Source: Pseudomonas sp. DC1.2 (GTDB lineage: Bacteria; Pseudomonadota; Gammaproteobacteria; Pseudomonadales; Pseudomonadaceae). From it: a stretch of 64,000 nucleotides of DNA. Below are positions 24,488-35,219 of the stretch, one piece after another. The notes under the pieces are model-generated. The model worked only from the letters and a program-made list of their open reading frames with translations. It ran no database searches and was not told the DNA's origin. The number at the start of each line of letters is the position of its first letter. Within the stretch, counting starts at the first letter, position 1. The translations under genes and the position numbers were made by a program. The DNA lies in NCBI RefSeq assembly GCF_034351645.1, contig NZ_CP133782.1, forward strand, positions 5,052,001 through 5,116,000. Reading direction: 5' to 3'.

Positions 24488-26920
24488 ATGCCCGCGCTGA
24501 ATCACCCTCGCCCTCACACAGAAGCCCTGGCCAACGGTTTGCGGTTAACGCTGCGTCACGCCCCTCATCTGAAGCGCTGCGCAGCGGTGTTGCGAGTCGC
24601 TGCGGGCAGTCATGACGTGCCATTGGCGTGGCCTGGGCTGGCGCATTTTCTTGAGCATTTGTTGTTCCTGGGTACAAAACGCTTTCCTGCCGCGCAAGGG
24701 CTGATGGCTTACGTGCAACGTCATGGTGGACAGGTCAATGCACGCACCCGTGAGCGCACCACGGACTTCTTTTTCGAATTACCGCCGCCATCATTTGTGG
24801 GAGGGCTGGAGCGTCTGTCGGACATGCTCGCTCACCCGCTTATGAATCTGGATGATCAATTGCGGGAAAGGGAAGTGTTGCAGGCCGAGTTTATGGCTTG
24901 GTCTCAGGATGCCGCCGCGCAACAGCAAATCGCCCTGTTCAATGGACTATCGGCGACTCACCCGTTGCGCGCGTTTCATGCTGGCAACCGCGACAGTCTG
25001 CCGGTGCCGCAACCTGAGTTTCAGCAAGCGTTGAAAGACTTCTATCAAGGTTTCTATCAGACCGGACAGATGACCTTGAGCCTCGCTGGCCCGCAGAGTC
25101 TGGAAGAACTGCGGACGATGGCAGAAACCTTCGCGGGTGACATGAGCCGCAACGGAAAAGGCCTACAACAAGCACCCGCTCGCCTGATGGACTCCTCCAA
25201 CCATAGTTATCAACAGATCGACGACCGTCGGCTGGACCTGCTGTTCGCCTTCGAAGCGCTACCCGCCTCGTCATCCGACGCGTTGGCGTTCCTGTGTCAC
25301 TGGCTGAACGCCGCGAAACCCGGTGGTCTGCGGGTAGAGCTGCAAAACTGCGGCGTGGCCGACAACCTGAAAGCCACCGTGCTTTACCAGTTCTGCGGGC
25401 AAGCGCTGCTGCACATCGAAGTCACGTTGTCTGCCAACGCGAGTCCGACGAGCGCCCGTGAACAACTATTGGATTGGCTCGGGTTCTTTGCGGCCCAACA
25501 AAACTGGAGCGGATTACGCGCCGAGTACGCGGCCCTGCTGCAACGCCAACAACACGTCAGCGGCGCGTTGCCGTTGGCGCAGCGGGACGTTGAACAGCTT
25601 GAAACCGGACTCTGCGAGCAAGGCGTCGCAACCCTAAAGGACGTCCTGAAACAAATCGGGGCTGTGGATAACTTCACAGGCCAATGGCAACTGCCGGCGC
25701 CCAACCCATTTTTGCGTTCAGAGGCCCCCGCGACCAACGCCGGGCTCATCCGTGGCCAGACCAGCGCTCACCGTGGACTGCGCACATTTGCCCAGGATCG
25801 CTCGCGAGGTCGTCGCGAACGCTCGCCGATGCAGTTCAGCCAGACACTGGCAGAGACCACCGAGGAAGGCGCCCTTTATCTGCGATGGCGTCTGGACTCG
25901 ACGCCGGAGAGTCGCCTTCAATCGAACCTGGAAAACCACCTTCAGCCATTACGCGAAGACGCTCGTCAGGCCGGTGTCGATTTTTCCTTCAACGCTTCAG
26001 GCAATGAATGGTTGCTGAAGATGACAGGCCTGCAAGAGCCGATGCCGATAGTCCTCGAACATGCGCTGACAGCACTGACAACAGTGGATGCCGACTGCCT
26101 GCAGGCAGCGCCGAAAACCCCTGCGTTGATGCCGATTCGACAGCTACTCAACGTGCTACCTGAGCGCTGCGTTCAAGACACCGCCGTCTCAGCCGGCCTG
26201 CAACAACTCTGGTCGAGTGCGCGATGGGATGGCCTCGCACTCGGTCTATCCATGCAGACACAAACAGCCATGGGCGTTGCCCTGAGCCGTGTCCCCGGTA
26301 CCGCGGACAATCAATCGACACCGCCGCCATCGATTAGCTCGCAGTACGTGTGGGATACCGTCGATACAGGGGCCGGAGAACACGCACTGCTGCTCTTTTG
26401 TCCGACAGCCACCCACGAAATCGCTGACGAAGCCTCCTGGCGTCTACTCGCACACCTGAGCCAGACACCGTTCTATCAACGCCTGCGTGTAGAGTTGCAA
26501 CTGGGCTACGCCGTGTTCAGCGGGGTGCGCCAGATACACGGCCAGACAGGGCTGCTGTTCGGCGTGCAATCACCAAGCTGGGTTGCGCAAAGTTTGCTTC
26601 AACACATCGAACAGTTCCTCAGCGGACTGCCCGAGATGATTCAAAACATGGCCGAACCTGACTTCAACGCCCAGCGCAAAGCCCTCGCCGATCAACTCGA
26701 TTCAAATACCCTGCCTCATGCCCAAGCCGCCGAACTACTGTGGCAGGGCAAACTGGCTGGCCGCTCGTCGGATTACCTGTCACTGCTGTGCGAGGCGATT
26801 CTGATGATCGACCGACCCGCCCTGCTCGCCGCCGCACAACGCCTGAATACCGCTGAAGGTGGCTGGCGCTGCCTGGCCAACGGGACTTGTCCGGGCGCCC
26901 CTTGGCTAGTGAAAGCATGA
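24488..26920 (+). CDS. pqqF: PqqF, M16 metallopeptidase of PQQ biosynthesis
   Basis: An 810-residue insulinase-family peptidase. The inverted zinc motif HxxEH is HFLEH in GLAHFLEHLLFLGTKRFP, and the second glutamate lies about 75 residues later (DQLREREVLQAEFMAW). Four M16 repeats are expected across this length, with the later ones degenerate, as in known PqqF. It is thought to help cut the modified PqqA peptide. The ATG at 24488 has GGAAG five bases upstream. It precedes pqqA, the usual order in Pseudomonas. Confidence 0.87.
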   Translation: MPALNHPRPHTEALANGLRLTLRHAPHLKRCAAVLRVAAGSHDVPLAWPGLAHFLEHLLFLGTKRFPAAQGLMAYVQRHGGQVNARTRERTTDFFFELPPPSFVGGLERLSDMLAHPLMNLDDQLREREVLQAEFMAWSQDAAAQQQIALFNGLSATHPLRAFHAGNRDSLPVPQPEFQQALKDFYQGFYQTGQMTLSLAGPQSLEELRTMAETFAGDMSRNGKGLQQAPARLMDSSNHSYQQIDDRRLDLLFAFEALPASSSDALAFLCHWLNAAKPGGLRVELQNCGVADNLKATVLYQFCGQALLHIEVTLSANASPTSAREQLLDWLGFFAAQQNWSGLRAEYAALLQRQQHVSGALPLAQRDVEQLETGLCEQGVATLKDVLKQIGAVDNFTGQWQLPAPNPFLRSEAPATNAGLIRGQTSAHRGLRTFAQDRSRGRRERSPMQFSQTLAETTEEGALYLRWRLDSTPESRLQSNLENHLQPLREDARQAGVDFSFNASGNEWLLKMTGLQEPMPIVLEHALTALTTVDADCLQAAPKTPALMPIRQLLNVLPERCVQDTAVSAGLQQLWSSARWDGLALGLSMQTQTAMGVALSRVPGTADNQSTPPPSISSQYVWDTVDTGAGEHALLLFCPTATHEIADEASWRLLAHLSQTPFYQRLRVELQLGYAVFSGVRQIHGQTGLLFGVQSPSWVAQSLLQHIEQFLSGLPEMIQNMAEPDFNAQRKALADQLDSNTLPHAQAAELLWQGKLAGRSSDYLSLLCEAILMIDRPALLAAAQRLNTAEGGWRCLANGTCPGAPWLVKA

Positions 26921-27077
26921 TCATTACCGACGCTGTAACGAGCTTTCTCAAAGTTTCACGGGCAACGGCTTTGTAATTTTGAGTAACATAGCCCCCTAAC
27001 TATCGGAACATCTCCGGCTGGAGGTGGACTATATGTATACGTCTTGACTGTCCCATCCACCTGAAAGGAGCACTCCC
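26921..27077 (+). promoter_or_regulatory. Leader and likely promoter region of pqqA
   Basis: A 157-base spacer with an AT-rich stretch around 26965-27000 (TTGTAATTTTGAGTAACAT). A good ribosome site (AAAGGAG) lies seven bases before pqqA. A tiny frame (MYTS) just upstream is probably meaningless. PQQ genes usually have their own strong promoter here. Confidence 0.45.
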
Positions 27078-27152
27078 ATGTCCTGGTCCAAACCCGCTTA
27101 CACCGATCTGCGTATCGGCTTTGAAGTCACCATGTACTTCGCAAGCCGCTAA
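27078..27152 (+). CDS. pqqA: PqqA, precursor peptide of PQQ
   Basis: A 24-residue peptide, [20 protein letters not shown] followed by FASR. Glu16 and Tyr20, the two residues joined to build the PQQ backbone, are both present in the conserved EVTMY motif. ATG 27078 has AAAGGAG upstream. PqqE, with PqqD as chaperone, cross-links the two residues and the peptide is then cut out. Confidence 0.95.
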   Translation: MSWSKPAYTDLRIGFEVTMYFASR

Positions 27153-27168
27153 ATTTGTATTGCAGTGC

Positions 27169-27196
27169 AACGCCTCGGTCCGCCGAGGCGTTTTTA
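27169..27196 (+). terminator. Terminator-like hairpin between pqqA and pqqB
   Basis: Perfect stem AACGCCTCGG/CCGAGGCGTT followed by TTTT. It should reduce read-through, so that far more pqqA than pqqB-E mRNA is made, which fits the need for excess precursor peptide. Confidence 0.85.
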
Positions 27197-27224
27197 TTTT
27201 CAGCGTTGAAAGGATAGAGCGACC

Positions 27225-28136
27225 ATGTTTGTGCAGATTCTAGGTTCCGCCGCCGGCGGTGGTTTCCCGCAGTGGAATTGCAACTGCGTGAACTGCGCCG
27301 GCTTTCGTGACGGCAGCCTGAATGCCAAAGCGCGGACCCAATCGTCTATCGCCATTTCCGATGACGGTGTGAACTGGGTGCTGTGCAACGCTTCGCCGGA
27401 CATCCGCGCTCAACTCCAGAGTTTCGCCCCGATGCAACCGGGCCGCGCGCTGCGTGATACCGGGATCAGCGCGATCATCCTGATGGACAGCCAGATCGAC
27501 CACACCACCGGTTTGCTCAGCCTGCGCGAAGGATGCCCGCATCAAGTCTGGTGTACCGACATGGTCCACGAAGACCTGAGCACTGGTTTTCCGCTGTTCA
27601 CCATGCTCACCCATTGGAACGGCGGGTTGAACTGGAATCGCATTGAGCTCGACCAAAGCTTCACCGTGCCGGCCTGCCCGAACCTGCGCTTCACGCCATT
27701 GCCACTGCGCAGCGCGGCACCGCCCTATTCGCCGCACCGCTTCGACCCGCACCCCGGCGACAACATCGGCCTGATCGTCGAAGACATCAGCACCGGCGGC
27801 AAACTGTTTTATGCCCCAGGCCTGGGCAAGGTCGATGGGCCGTTGCTGGAAATGATGGCCAGCAGCGATTGCCTGCTGGTGGACGGCACGATGTGGGATG
27901 ACGATGAAATGCAGCGCCGTGGCGTCGGTACGCGCACCGGTCGGGAAATGGGTCATCTGGCACAAAACGGCCCCGGCGGAATGCTGGAAGTCCTGGAACA
28001 ACTGCCCAAACCACGCAAAGTGCTTATCCACATCAACAACACCAACCCGATCCTCGATGAAGACTCGCCGGAGCGGGCAGCGTTGGCTCGGCGTGAGGTT
28101 GAAGTGGCCTATGACGGTATGAGTATTGAATTGTAG
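27225..28136 (+). CDS. pqqB: PqqB, metallo-hydrolase-fold PQQ biosynthesis protein
   Basis: A 303-residue protein of the metallo-beta-lactamase fold. N-terminus [19 protein letters not shown] is typical of PqqB, with the CNCxNC cysteines. The metal-binding region appears as [13 protein letters not shown]. It is reported to hydroxylate the tyrosine ring at a late stage of PQQ formation. ATG 27225 lies 29 bases after the pqqA terminator. Confidence 0.95.
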   Translation: MFVQILGSAAGGGFPQWNCNCVNCAGFRDGSLNAKARTQSSIAISDDGVNWVLCNASPDIRAQLQSFAPMQPGRALRDTGISAIILMDSQIDHTTGLLSLREGCPHQVWCTDMVHEDLSTGFPLFTMLTHWNGGLNWNRIELDQSFTVPACPNLRFTPLPLRSAAPPYSPHRFDPHPGDNIGLIVEDISTGGKLFYAPGLGKVDGPLLEMMASSDCLLVDGTMWDDDEMQRRGVGTRTGREMGHLAQNGPGGMLEVLEQLPKPRKVLIHINNTNPILDEDSPERAALARREVEVAYDGMSIEL

Positions 28137-28147
28137 GAGCGAGCTAA

Positions 28148-28900
28148 ATGACTGACACCGCAATGTCCCCCACAGAGTTCGAAGCCGCCCTGCGTGCCAA
28201 AGGTGCCTATTACCACATCTACCACCCGTACCACGTGGCGATGTACGAAGGCCGCGCGACCCGCGAGCAGATCCAGGGCTGGGTCGCCAACCGCTTCTAC
28301 TATCAGGTGAACATTCCCCTGAAAGATGCCGCGATCCTGGCCAACTGCCCGGACCGCGAGATTCGGCGCGAGTGGATTCAGCGCCTGCTGGACCATGACG
28401 GCGCCCCCGGAGAAGACGGCGGCATCGAAGCGTGGCTGCGACTGGGCCAAGCCGTTGGCCTGGACCCGGATCAACTGCGCTCCCAGGAACTGGTGCTCCC
28501 CGGCGTGCGTTTCGCCGTGGATGCCTACGTCAACTTCGCCCGCCGGGCCCGTTGGCAAGAAGCCGCCAGCAGCTCGCTGACTGAGCTGTTCGCGCCGCAA
28601 ATCCACCAATCGCGCCTGGACAGTTGGCCGCAGCATTACCCATGGATCGACCCGGCCGGTTACGAGTATTTCCGCACGCGCCTGGGTCAGGCCCGTCGCG
28701 ATGTCGAGCACGGTCTGGCGATCACCTTGCAGCACTACACCACCCGGGAAGGCCAGGAGCGCATGCTGGAAATTCTCCAGTTCAAACTGGACATTCTTTG
28801 GAGCATGCTCGACGCCATGACCATGGCCTACGAGCTAAAGCGCCCGCCTTATCACAGCGTGACCGAGCAACGGGTCTGGCATAAAGGAATCACCCTATGA
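28148..28900 (+). CDS. pqqC: PqqC, pyrroloquinoline-quinone synthase
   Basis: A 250-residue cofactorless oxidase that carries out the final eight-electron oxidation and ring closure to PQQ. Helical bundle of the TENA/PqqC family. Conserved motifs [20 protein letters not shown] and [14 protein letters not shown] are visible. It overlaps pqqD by 4 bases. Confidence 0.96.
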   Translation: MTDTAMSPTEFEAALRAKGAYYHIYHPYHVAMYEGRATREQIQGWVANRFYYQVNIPLKDAAILANCPDREIRREWIQRLLDHDGAPGEDGGIEAWLRLGQAVGLDPDQLRSQELVLPGVRFAVDAYVNFARRARWQEAASSSLTELFAPQIHQSRLDSWPQHYPWIDPAGYEYFRTRLGQARRDVEHGLAITLQHYTTREGQERMLEILQFKLDILWSMLDAMTMAYELKRPPYHSVTEQRVWHKGITL

Positions 28901-29172
28901 GTTTTGATCGCAGCAAGACCCCGACCTGGCGTACCGGCTACCGTTACCAGTACGAACCGGCGCAGAAAGGCCACGTGCTGCTCTACCCCGAAGGCATGAT
29001 CAAACTCAATGAAAGCGCCGCACTGATTGGCGGTTTGATCGACGGCGAGCGTGATGTCGCGGCAATCATCGCCGAACTGGACGCGCAGTTCCCCGGCGTA
29101 CCTGAACTCGGTGAAGACATCGAGCAATTCATGGAGGTGGCCCGTGCTCAGCACTGGATCGAACTTGCCTGA
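28897..29172 (+). CDS. pqqD: PqqD, peptide chaperone
   Basis: A 91-residue RiPP-recognition protein that delivers PqqA to the radical-SAM enzyme PqqE. Typical core: [18 protein letters not shown] and [13 protein letters not shown]. Start overlaps pqqC, and the pqqE start lies within its last codons. Confidence 0.95.
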   Translation: MSFDRSKTPTWRTGYRYQYEPAQKGHVLLYPEGMIKLNESAALIGGLIDGERDVAAIIAELDAQFPGVPELGEDIEQFMEVARAQHWIELA

Positions 29173-30313
29173 TTCGCGGGTCTTACCGCCCACACCGGAC
29201 ATCGGCCTGCCACTGTGGCTGCTCGCCGAGCTGACTTACCGCTGTCCGCTACAATGCCCGTATTGCTCTAATCCGCTGGATTTCGCCGAACAAGGCAAAG
29301 AACTCAGCACCGAGCAGTGGATCAAGGTGTTCCGCGAAGCGCGGGAGATGGGCGCGGCACAGCTGGGGTTCTCGGGTGGCGAACCGTTGGTGCGTCAGGA
29401 CTTGGCCGAACTGATCGCCGAAGCGCGCAAGTTGGGCTTCTATACCAACCTGATCACCTCCGGCATTGGCCTCACCGAACAAAAAATCAGCGACTTCAAG
29501 AAGGCTGGCCTGGACCATATCCAGATCAGCTTTCAGGCCAGCGATGAGCAAGTGAACAACCTGCTGGCCGGCTCGAAAAAAGCTTTCGCGCAAAAACTGG
29601 AAATGGCCCGAGCGGTGAAAGCCCACGGCTATCCGATGGTGCTGAACTTCGTCACCCATCGGCACAACATCGACAAAATCGACCGGATCATCGAGCTGTG
29701 TATCGCGCTGGAGGCGGACTTCGTCGAGCTCGCGACGTGCCAGTTTTACGGCTGGGCGCAGCTCAACCGCGTTGGCCTGCTGCCGACCCAGGAGCAACTG
29801 GTCCGCGCCGAACGAATCACCAACGAATACCGCGCCAAACTCGAAGCCGAAGGGCATCCGTGCAAATTGATTTTCGTCACCCCGGACTATTACGAAGAAC
29901 GCCCGAAAGCCTGCATGAACGGCTGGGGCAGTATTTTTTTGACGGTCACGCCGGACGGAACCGCACTGCCGTGTCACGGTGCCCGGCAGCTGCCGGTGCA
30001 ATTTCCCAATGTACGCGACCACAGCATGCAGCACATCTGGTACGACTCGTTCGGCTTCAACCGCTTTCGCGGTTACGACTGGATGCCCGAGCCGTGCCGC
30101 TCGTGCGATGAGAAAGAAAAGGATTTTGGCGGCTGCCGCTGCCAAGCGTTCATGCTCACCGGGGACGCAAGCAACGCGGACCCGGTATGCAGCAAGTCGC
30201 ACCATCACGGCGTGATCCTCAAGGCCCGAGAAGAAGCCGAGAACGCGACCCATACCATCGAACAACTGGCCTTTCGCAATGAACGAAACTCACGCCTCAT
30301 CGCCAAAGGTTGA
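29144..30313 (+). CDS. pqqE: PqqE, radical-SAM PqqA cross-linking enzyme
   Basis: A 389-residue radical-SAM/SPASM enzyme that joins Glu16 and Tyr20 of PqqA. The iron-sulfur motif CxxxCxxC is CPLQCPYC, and [16 protein letters not shown] follows. Cysteines for auxiliary clusters are in [30 protein letters not shown] and [10 protein letters not shown]. The GTG at 29144 is favoured: GGAGG lies six bases before it inside pqqD. It overlaps the next peptidase gene by 35 bases. Confidence 0.94.
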   Translation: MLSTGSNLPDSRVLPPTPDIGLPLWLLAELTYRCPLQCPYCSNPLDFAEQGKELSTEQWIKVFREAREMGAAQLGFSGGEPLVRQDLAELIAEARKLGFYTNLITSGIGLTEQKISDFKKAGLDHIQISFQASDEQVNNLLAGSKKAFAQKLEMARAVKAHGYPMVLNFVTHRHNIDKIDRIIELCIALEADFVELATCQFYGWAQLNRVGLLPTQEQLVRAERITNEYRAKLEAEGHPCKLIFVTPDYYEERPKACMNGWGSIFLTVTPDGTALPCHGARQLPVQFPNVRDHSMQHIWYDSFGFNRFRGYDWMPEPCRSCDEKEKDFGGCRCQAFMLTGDASNADPVCSKSHHHGVILKAREEAENATHTIEQLAFRNERNSRLIAKG

Positions 30314-32114
30314 GCCTTTGAGCGCCGCCAAAGCCGTCACGGCCGGTATCGATTTCGCCGAACTGCAACTGGGCGAACAGGGCCTGTTCTGGAACGAGTA
30401 CCGTCCCAAGGACGCTGCATGCCGTATTTGGCACTGGCGCGACGGGGAGGCGCAATGCCTGACGCCTCCGGGGTTCAGCGTGCGCAGTCGGGTGTACGAA
30501 TATGGCGGCGGGGCGTTTTGCCTGACAGACAACGAAGTCGTTTTCGTCAACGAGGCGGATCAGCAACTGTATCGACAGTCGCTGAAGGGCGAGACGCCTG
30601 AGAGGCTGACCTCGGGCGACTGTCGTTATGGCGATCTGCAATTCGCCAATGGCCAAGTGCTGGCAGTTGAAGAACATCGCAATCAGCATCGACTGGTGAG
30701 CATCAACGTGTCGGACGGTGTGCGTCAGTTGCTCGCCGAAGGTGCCGATTTTTACGCCGCACCGACGTTGAGTGCCGATGCTCGACGCTTGGCCTGGATT
30801 GAATGGAGCCGTCCGAATCAGCCATGGACGGCGACGCGCCTGATGGTCACCGAGCATCTGGACGACGGCAGCTATGCTAAACCGCGTTGCGTGGCGGGTT
30901 ATGGCGCTGAAGAATCGCTGCAACAACCTCGATTCGACGCCGGTGGCCGCTTGTATTGCCTGACGGATCGCGGCGGTTACTGGCAGCCCTGGGTGGAATC
31001 GGTCGACGGTCTGAGCCCACTGGCCAGCGCCGATGCAGACCATGGCCCGGCGCCTTGGCAGCTCGGCGGCTGCACCTGGTTGCCGCTTGGCGAAGCGCGT
31101 TATCTGGCGAGCTGGACCGAGGACGGATTCGGCCGATTGGGCCTATGTGGCAACGTTGCCAACGAAAGCTTCGCGGGTGAATACAGCCGGTTCCGCCACC
31201 TTGCGCTGGATCAACAGTTCATTTATTGCATTGCTGCCTCGCCAGTCAGGCCATCAGCCGTAATCGCCATCGACCGCCAGACCGGGCAGGTCGAGGTACT
31301 GGCTGGCGGCGTAGCACTGCTGCCCGCCGAACAGATCAGCCATCCACAAACCCTGCGTTACCCAAGTGGTTCGGGGGAGGCCCACGGTTTTTTCTACCCG
31401 GCGCTGAGTGCCGAAAAAAAACCACCATTGGTGGTGTTCATCCATGGCGGCCCGACCTCGGCTTGTTACCCGATGCTCGACCCCCGTATCCAGTATTGGG
31501 CGCAACGAGGCTTTGCCGTGGCAGACCTCAACTACCGTGGCAGTAGCGGCTACGGGCGGGCTTATCGCCAGGCGTTGCATGCAAGTTGGGGCCAGGTGGA
31601 TGTCGAGGATGCTTGCGCGGTCGTTGCCTTTCTTGCTGGACGTGGGCTGATTGACGGCACCAAAGCCTTTATTCGCGGCGGCAGCGCCGGCGGTTACACC
31701 ACCCTTTGCGCGCTGGCCTTTCACAAGGTGTTTCGCGCAGGCGCCAGTCTTTATGGCGTCAGCGACCCCGTTGCCTTGGGCAAGACGACCCACAAGTTCG
31801 AGGGCGATTATCTGGATTGGCTGATCGGCGATCCACTACACGACGCCGAACGTTACGCCGCCCGAACGCCATTGCTACACGCGAGCAACATTGCCGCACC
31901 GGTGATTTTCTTCCAGGGCGAACTGGATGCCGTAGTAGTGCCGCAGCAAACCCGTGACATGGTCACGGCGCTTCAGGAAAACGGCATTCTGGTCGAGGTC
32001 CACTATTACGCTGATGAGCGCCACGGCTTTCGCAAGGCAGCCAATCAGGCTCATGCGCTGGAACAGGAGTGGTTGTTTTATCGGCGGGTGATGGCGTTGG
32101 CGGATACGGCATAA
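30279..32114 (+). CDS. S9 prolyl-oligopeptidase family protein linked to the pqq cluster
   Basis: A 611-residue serine peptidase. N-terminal ~370 residues form a beta-propeller, and the C-terminal alpha/beta-hydrolase has the nucleophile elbow GGSAGG ([12 protein letters not shown]), the likely aspartate in GELDAVVV and the histidine in DERHGFRKA. The gene starts inside the end of pqqE. Homologues at this place in P. fluorescens-type pqq clusters have been named pqqM; whether it trims the PQQ precursor is not established. Confidence 0.85.
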   Translation: MNETHASSPKVEPLSAAKAVTAGIDFAELQLGEQGLFWNEYRPKDAACRIWHWRDGEAQCLTPPGFSVRSRVYEYGGGAFCLTDNEVVFVNEADQQLYRQSLKGETPERLTSGDCRYGDLQFANGQVLAVEEHRNQHRLVSINVSDGVRQLLAEGADFYAAPTLSADARRLAWIEWSRPNQPWTATRLMVTEHLDDGSYAKPRCVAGYGAEESLQQPRFDAGGRLYCLTDRGGYWQPWVESVDGLSPLASADADHGPAPWQLGGCTWLPLGEARYLASWTEDGFGRLGLCGNVANESFAGEYSRFRHLALDQQFIYCIAASPVRPSAVIAIDRQTGQVEVLAGGVALLPAEQISHPQTLRYPSGSGEAHGFFYPALSAEKKPPLVVFIHGGPTSACYPMLDPRIQYWAQRGFAVADLNYRGSSGYGRAYRQALHASWGQVDVEDACAVVAFLAGRGLIDGTKAFIRGGSAGGYTTLCALAFHKVFRAGASLYGVSDPVALGKTTHKFEGDYLDWLIGDPLHDAERYAARTPLLHASNIAAPVIFFQGELDAVVVPQQTRDMVTALQENGILVEVHYYADERHGFRKAANQAHALEQEWLFYRRVMALADTA

Positions 32115-32118
32115 ACGG

Positions 32119-32215
32119 GGACACGCCCATCGCGAACAGGCTCACTCCCACATGCAATCGCATTCCCCTGTGGGAAGCGATCAATGTGGGAGAGCGCCTG
32201 CTCGCGAAAGCGATC
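32119..32215. repeat. REP element pair (inverted)
   Basis: Two inverted copies of a Pseudomonas REP sequence: CCCATCGCGAACAGGCTCAC near 32126 and TGTGGGAGAGCGCCTGCTCG near 32185. They lie between convergent genes, as these elements usually do. Confidence 0.7.
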
Positions 32216-32233
32216 TATCTGACGCCGCTGTAC

Positions 32234-32392
32234 TCAGCGCTTAGCGATGATGTACACCGCATGTACGATCCCGGGGATATAGCCGCACAACGTCAGCAGA
32301 ATATTCAGCCAGAACGCCCCGGCGAAACCTACTTGCAGAAACACACCCAGTGGCGGCAACAGAATGGCAATGATGATACGAATGAAGTCCAT
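32234..32392 (-). CDS. Pmp3/YqaE-family small membrane protein
   Basis: A 52-residue protein starting MDFIRIIIAILLPPLGVFLQ, with a second hydrophobic span (FWLNILLTLCGYIPGIVHAV) and ending AKR. This is the classic two-helix Pmp3/UPF0057 pattern with LPPLGV and CGYIPGI. Members affect membrane potential and salt stress in yeast and plants; the bacterial role is unclear. It lies just downstream of the REP pair. Confidence 0.9.
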   Translation of the reverse strand: MDFIRIIIAILLPPLGVFLQVGFAGAFWLNILLTLCGYIPGIVHAVYIIAKR

Positions 32393-32510
32393 GGGTCAGC
32401 TCCTGATTAAAGTTGGCTCGCACGAGCCACACAGCTAATCGACCCACACCGTTCTTCAGGGTTCAGTCCGGATCTTGGCGCCCCCCCTTCCACAACTGAC
32501 TATCACAGAC

Positions 32511-32549
32511 AAAAAAACGCCCCACGCAAAAAGAATCAGGCGTGGGGCG
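32511..32549 (-). terminator. Rho-independent terminator of the aminotransferase gene
   Basis: Stem CGCCCCACGC/GCGTGGGGCG followed on the minus strand by seven T residues. It lies 50 bases past the aminotransferase stop codon. Confidence 0.85.
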
Positions 32550-32598
32550 ATGCGTTATACCGCGAGACGGTTCGGTTATGCGTGTAGGACGGGGCTGA

Positions 32599-33882
32599 TC
32601 AGACAGCAATCCCTTTGCGGCAGTGCAACTGCGCGGTGCGCACCCGAGCAAACGCTCGGGCCAGGCGCAGGAGCATTTCATCGATGTTGGCTTTGCTCAC
32701 GGTGAGCGCCGGCGTAAAGCGCAGGCAGTCGGGTTGCGGGGCGTTGAGCAGCAAACCTTCGGACAACGCAGCGTTGACGACCGCGCCTGCTGAATCATCG
32801 GACAGGCTGAGTCCCCACAGCAGCCCTCGCCCACGCAGTTCACCGTGGCTATAGCGACGGGCCAGGCGAACCAGCCCCTCACGTAGGTATTGACCGGTCA
32901 ACTCCACATGATCAAAAAAGTCCTTGCCCTGTACGCTCTCCAAAACGACTAGGCCGGCGGCGGTCATCAGCGCATTACCGTGATGAGTGCCGGTCATTTC
33001 ACCGATGTCAAAACAGCACGCCTTGCCCCGCGCCAGCAGTGCCGCCAACGGAACACCGCCGCCCAAGCCCTTGCCGAGCACAACGATATCGGCCCTTACA
33101 CCGTAGGATTGTTCGGCGAGCAAGGTACCGCAGCGACCGATTCCCGTTTGGACTTCGTCGAGGATCAGCAGGATGCCAAGCTCACGACACAGGCGCTCGA
33201 CCCCCTTAAGGTAATGCCCAATGGCCGGAATGACCCCGGCTTCGCTCTGGATCGGCTCCAGCATGATCGCCACGGTTTGAGCGTCCACCGCTGCATGCAA
33301 CGCGGGAAGGTCATTAAAGGCAACGCGGCTGAAACCCGGCAGCTGTGGCTCGAAGCGATTGAGCAGATTCGAACTGTCCGACGCCGAAATCGTCCCGAGG
33401 CTACGTCCATGGCAACCATGACTGGCGACAATAATCCGCGAAGCCCCATTACGATGCCGTTGGCCCCATTTGCGGGCCAGTTTGATTGCAGCCTCACACG
33501 CCTCGCTGCCACTGTTGAGCAAGCAGGCCTGATGGCTATCAGTTCTGGCACAGAGACGCTCAGCAAGGTTGAGCATGCCGCGGTTATGCAGCTCGAAACC
33601 GGGGTTGATCAACGCATGGGCCTGATCCGAGATTGCTTTAACCAGCACTGACGGGCTATGCCCAAGGCTGTTGGCGCCGCCATTCTGGGAGAAATCCAGA
33701 TAACCGCGGTCAGCGCTGTCCCACAGCCAGGAGCCCTGACCGCGCACAAAAATCTGCGCTGGACGCTCGATACTGGGCATCAAGTATTCGCTGGAAGAAT
33801 TGTCGTGGCGGGACGGTTGTGACGGGTCAATGATCAAGTCATCGAGGCTGAGGGGGGTGCGCCGCAAATTGAACAAATTCAT
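32599..33882 (-). CDS. Class III aminotransferase
   Basis: A 427-residue PLP enzyme of the ornithine/acetylornithine/GABA aminotransferase class. Visible hallmarks: NSGSEACEAAIKLAR (phosphate-binding), DEVQTGIGRCGTLL (PLP-binding aspartate) and VVLGKGLGGGVPLAAL with the Schiff-base lysine. Substrate cannot be assigned. Homologues occupy the same place next to pqq genes in Pseudomonas, and P. fluorescens work has grouped one with the pqq genes, but a direct role in PQQ synthesis is unproven. Its upstream region is interrupted by an IS3 element. Confidence 0.83.
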   Translation of the reverse strand: MNLFNLRRTPLSLDDLIIDPSQPSRHDNSSSEYLMPSIERPAQIFVRGQGSWLWDSADRGYLDFSQNGGANSLGHSPSVLVKAISDQAHALINPGFELHNRGMLNLAERLCARTDSHQACLLNSGSEACEAAIKLARKWGQRHRNGASRIIVASHGCHGRSLGTISASDSSNLLNRFEPQLPGFSRVAFNDLPALHAAVDAQTVAIMLEPIQSEAGVIPAIGHYLKGVERLCRELGILLILDEVQTGIGRCGTLLAEQSYGVRADIVVLGKGLGGGVPLAALLARGKACCFDIGEMTGTHHGNALMTAAGLVVLESVQGKDFFDHVELTGQYLREGLVRLARRYSHGELRGRGLLWGLSLSDDSAGAVVNAALSEGLLLNAPQPDCLRFTPALTVSKANIDEMLLRLARAFARVRTAQLHCRKGIAV

Positions 33883-33996
33883 CGGCCAACACCTCGCTTG
33901 AGGTTTTTTGACTTTCCTATGAAAACACCACCAAGGTAAACGGTATTCATCGTCCTTTCTGGACTGGCCCCTATCAAACCGGACACCTGCACCCCG

Positions 33997-34869
33997 TTAA
34001 ATTGATGCCGCTGCCAAACGCCTAAACTCCCGTGGTGAACGGTATTTCAGCGCGCTGTGCGGATGCTCCTCGTTGTAATGCTCAAAGGCAATCGTCAGGT
34101 TACGCAAGGCTGTTTCCCGGTCAGGTTTGGGCATGTGCGCGACGTAGTCGCGTTTCATCGTTTTGACGAAGCTCTCGGCCATGCCGTTGCTCTGCGGGCT
34201 ACGCACCGGTGTGGTCACCGGTTGCAAACCGATCTGTCGGGCAAACTGGCGTGTCTGTTCAGCGATGTAGGCCGAGCCATTGTCGCTCAGCCATTGCACC
34301 GGGGTGGCAGGCGCCTCTTCACCGAAGCGTTTTTCCACCGCCTCCAGCATCAGATCACGGATATCGTCGCCGCTGTACCCGGTCGGGCTGGCCACCCAAC
34401 CGATGGCTTCGCGGTCGCAGCAGTCCAGGGCAAAGGTCACGCTCAGCTTGGCGTTATCATCACAGCGAAACTCAAACCCGTCCGAGCACCACCGGGTATC
34501 GCTGGTGGCCACGGCAATTCGGCCTTCGTGACGGCGTGCCACACCCGGTTGTTTAATCCGTCGCTCCAGCAGCAACTGATGATCGCGCATGACGCGATAA
34601 ACCCGCTTGACGTTGATCGGCGCCTGACTCTGCTTTTCACGCCGACGACGCAGCAACCCCCACACACGGCGGTACCCGTAGCTGGGCAGTTCACTCACTT
34701 CAGCCTGAATTTCTTCGACCAGTGCGGCATCGTCCAGCGCAGGGCGACGCCGCTCGACCTGAGCATTTGGGTTGAGTCGAACCGTCAATTGCGAGCGCGC
34801 TACACCGAGACTTTCACTGATCAGCTTCACTGGTCGTCCCCCGGCAACAAGGGTGAGTGCGCAATCCAT
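33997..34869 (-). CDS. IS3-family transposase OrfB (DDE domain)
   Basis: A 290-residue integrase-like protein from ATG 34869. The frame is open further upstream across orfA, so a -1 frameshift fusion OrfAB is likely. DDE residues: the first aspartate in [11 protein letters not shown], the second in [11 protein letters not shown] and the glutamate in [16 protein letters not shown]. The HTH_21 region precedes ([13 protein letters not shown]). Full-length for IS2-type elements. Confidence 0.9.
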   Translation of the reverse strand: MDCALTLVAGGRPVKLISESLGVARSQLTVRLNPNAQVERRRPALDDAALVEEIQAEVSELPSYGYRRVWGLLRRRREKQSQAPINVKRVYRVMRDHQLLLERRIKQPGVARRHEGRIAVATSDTRWCSDGFEFRCDDNAKLSVTFALDCCDREAIGWVASPTGYSGDDIRDLMLEAVEKRFGEEAPATPVQWLSDNGSAYIAEQTRQFARQIGLQPVTTPVRSPQSNGMAESFVKTMKRDYVAHMPKPDRETALRNLTIAFEHYNEEHPHSALKYRSPREFRRLAAASI

Positions 34870-35219
34870 TTTCGCGACCGAGCAATCTCCACAGCTTCCT
34901 GAAGGATCTCGACCTGCATGGTTTTCTTGCCAAGCATGCGCTGTAGCTCGCGGATCTGCTTGAGCGCATCGGCCAGCTCGGAAGCGGGCACCACGCTCTC
35001 CCCAGCACTGACAGCCGAGAGACTGCCGCTCTGATAGAGCTTGCGCCACTGAAACAACTGGTTGGCATTCACGCCATTCTGTCGAGCCACCACCGAGACG
35101 CTTTGCCCCGGTTGCAGGCTCTCGCGAACCATGGCCAGTTTTTGCTCCGGGCTCCAGCGGCGACGCCGCTCCTGACCCAAAAGCTCCCCACCCTTATCGT
35201 TTCTATTAGTCATATACAC
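34827..35219 (-). CDS. IS3-family OrfA, DNA-binding
   Basis: A 130-residue protein (or 128 from the ATG at 35213). The HTH is [17 protein letters not shown] and [15 protein letters not shown], followed by a leucine-zipper-like coiled coil ([20 protein letters not shown]). It overlaps orfB by about 43 bases. A short A-rich tract near 34920-34926 could be a slippage site. Confidence 0.9.
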   Translation of the reverse strand: MYMTNRNDKGGELLGQERRRRWSPEQKLAMVRESLQPGQSVSVVARQNGVNANQLFQWRKLYQSGSLSAVSAGESVVPASELADALKQIRELQRMLGKKTMQVEILQEAVEIARSRKWIAHSPLLPGDDQ

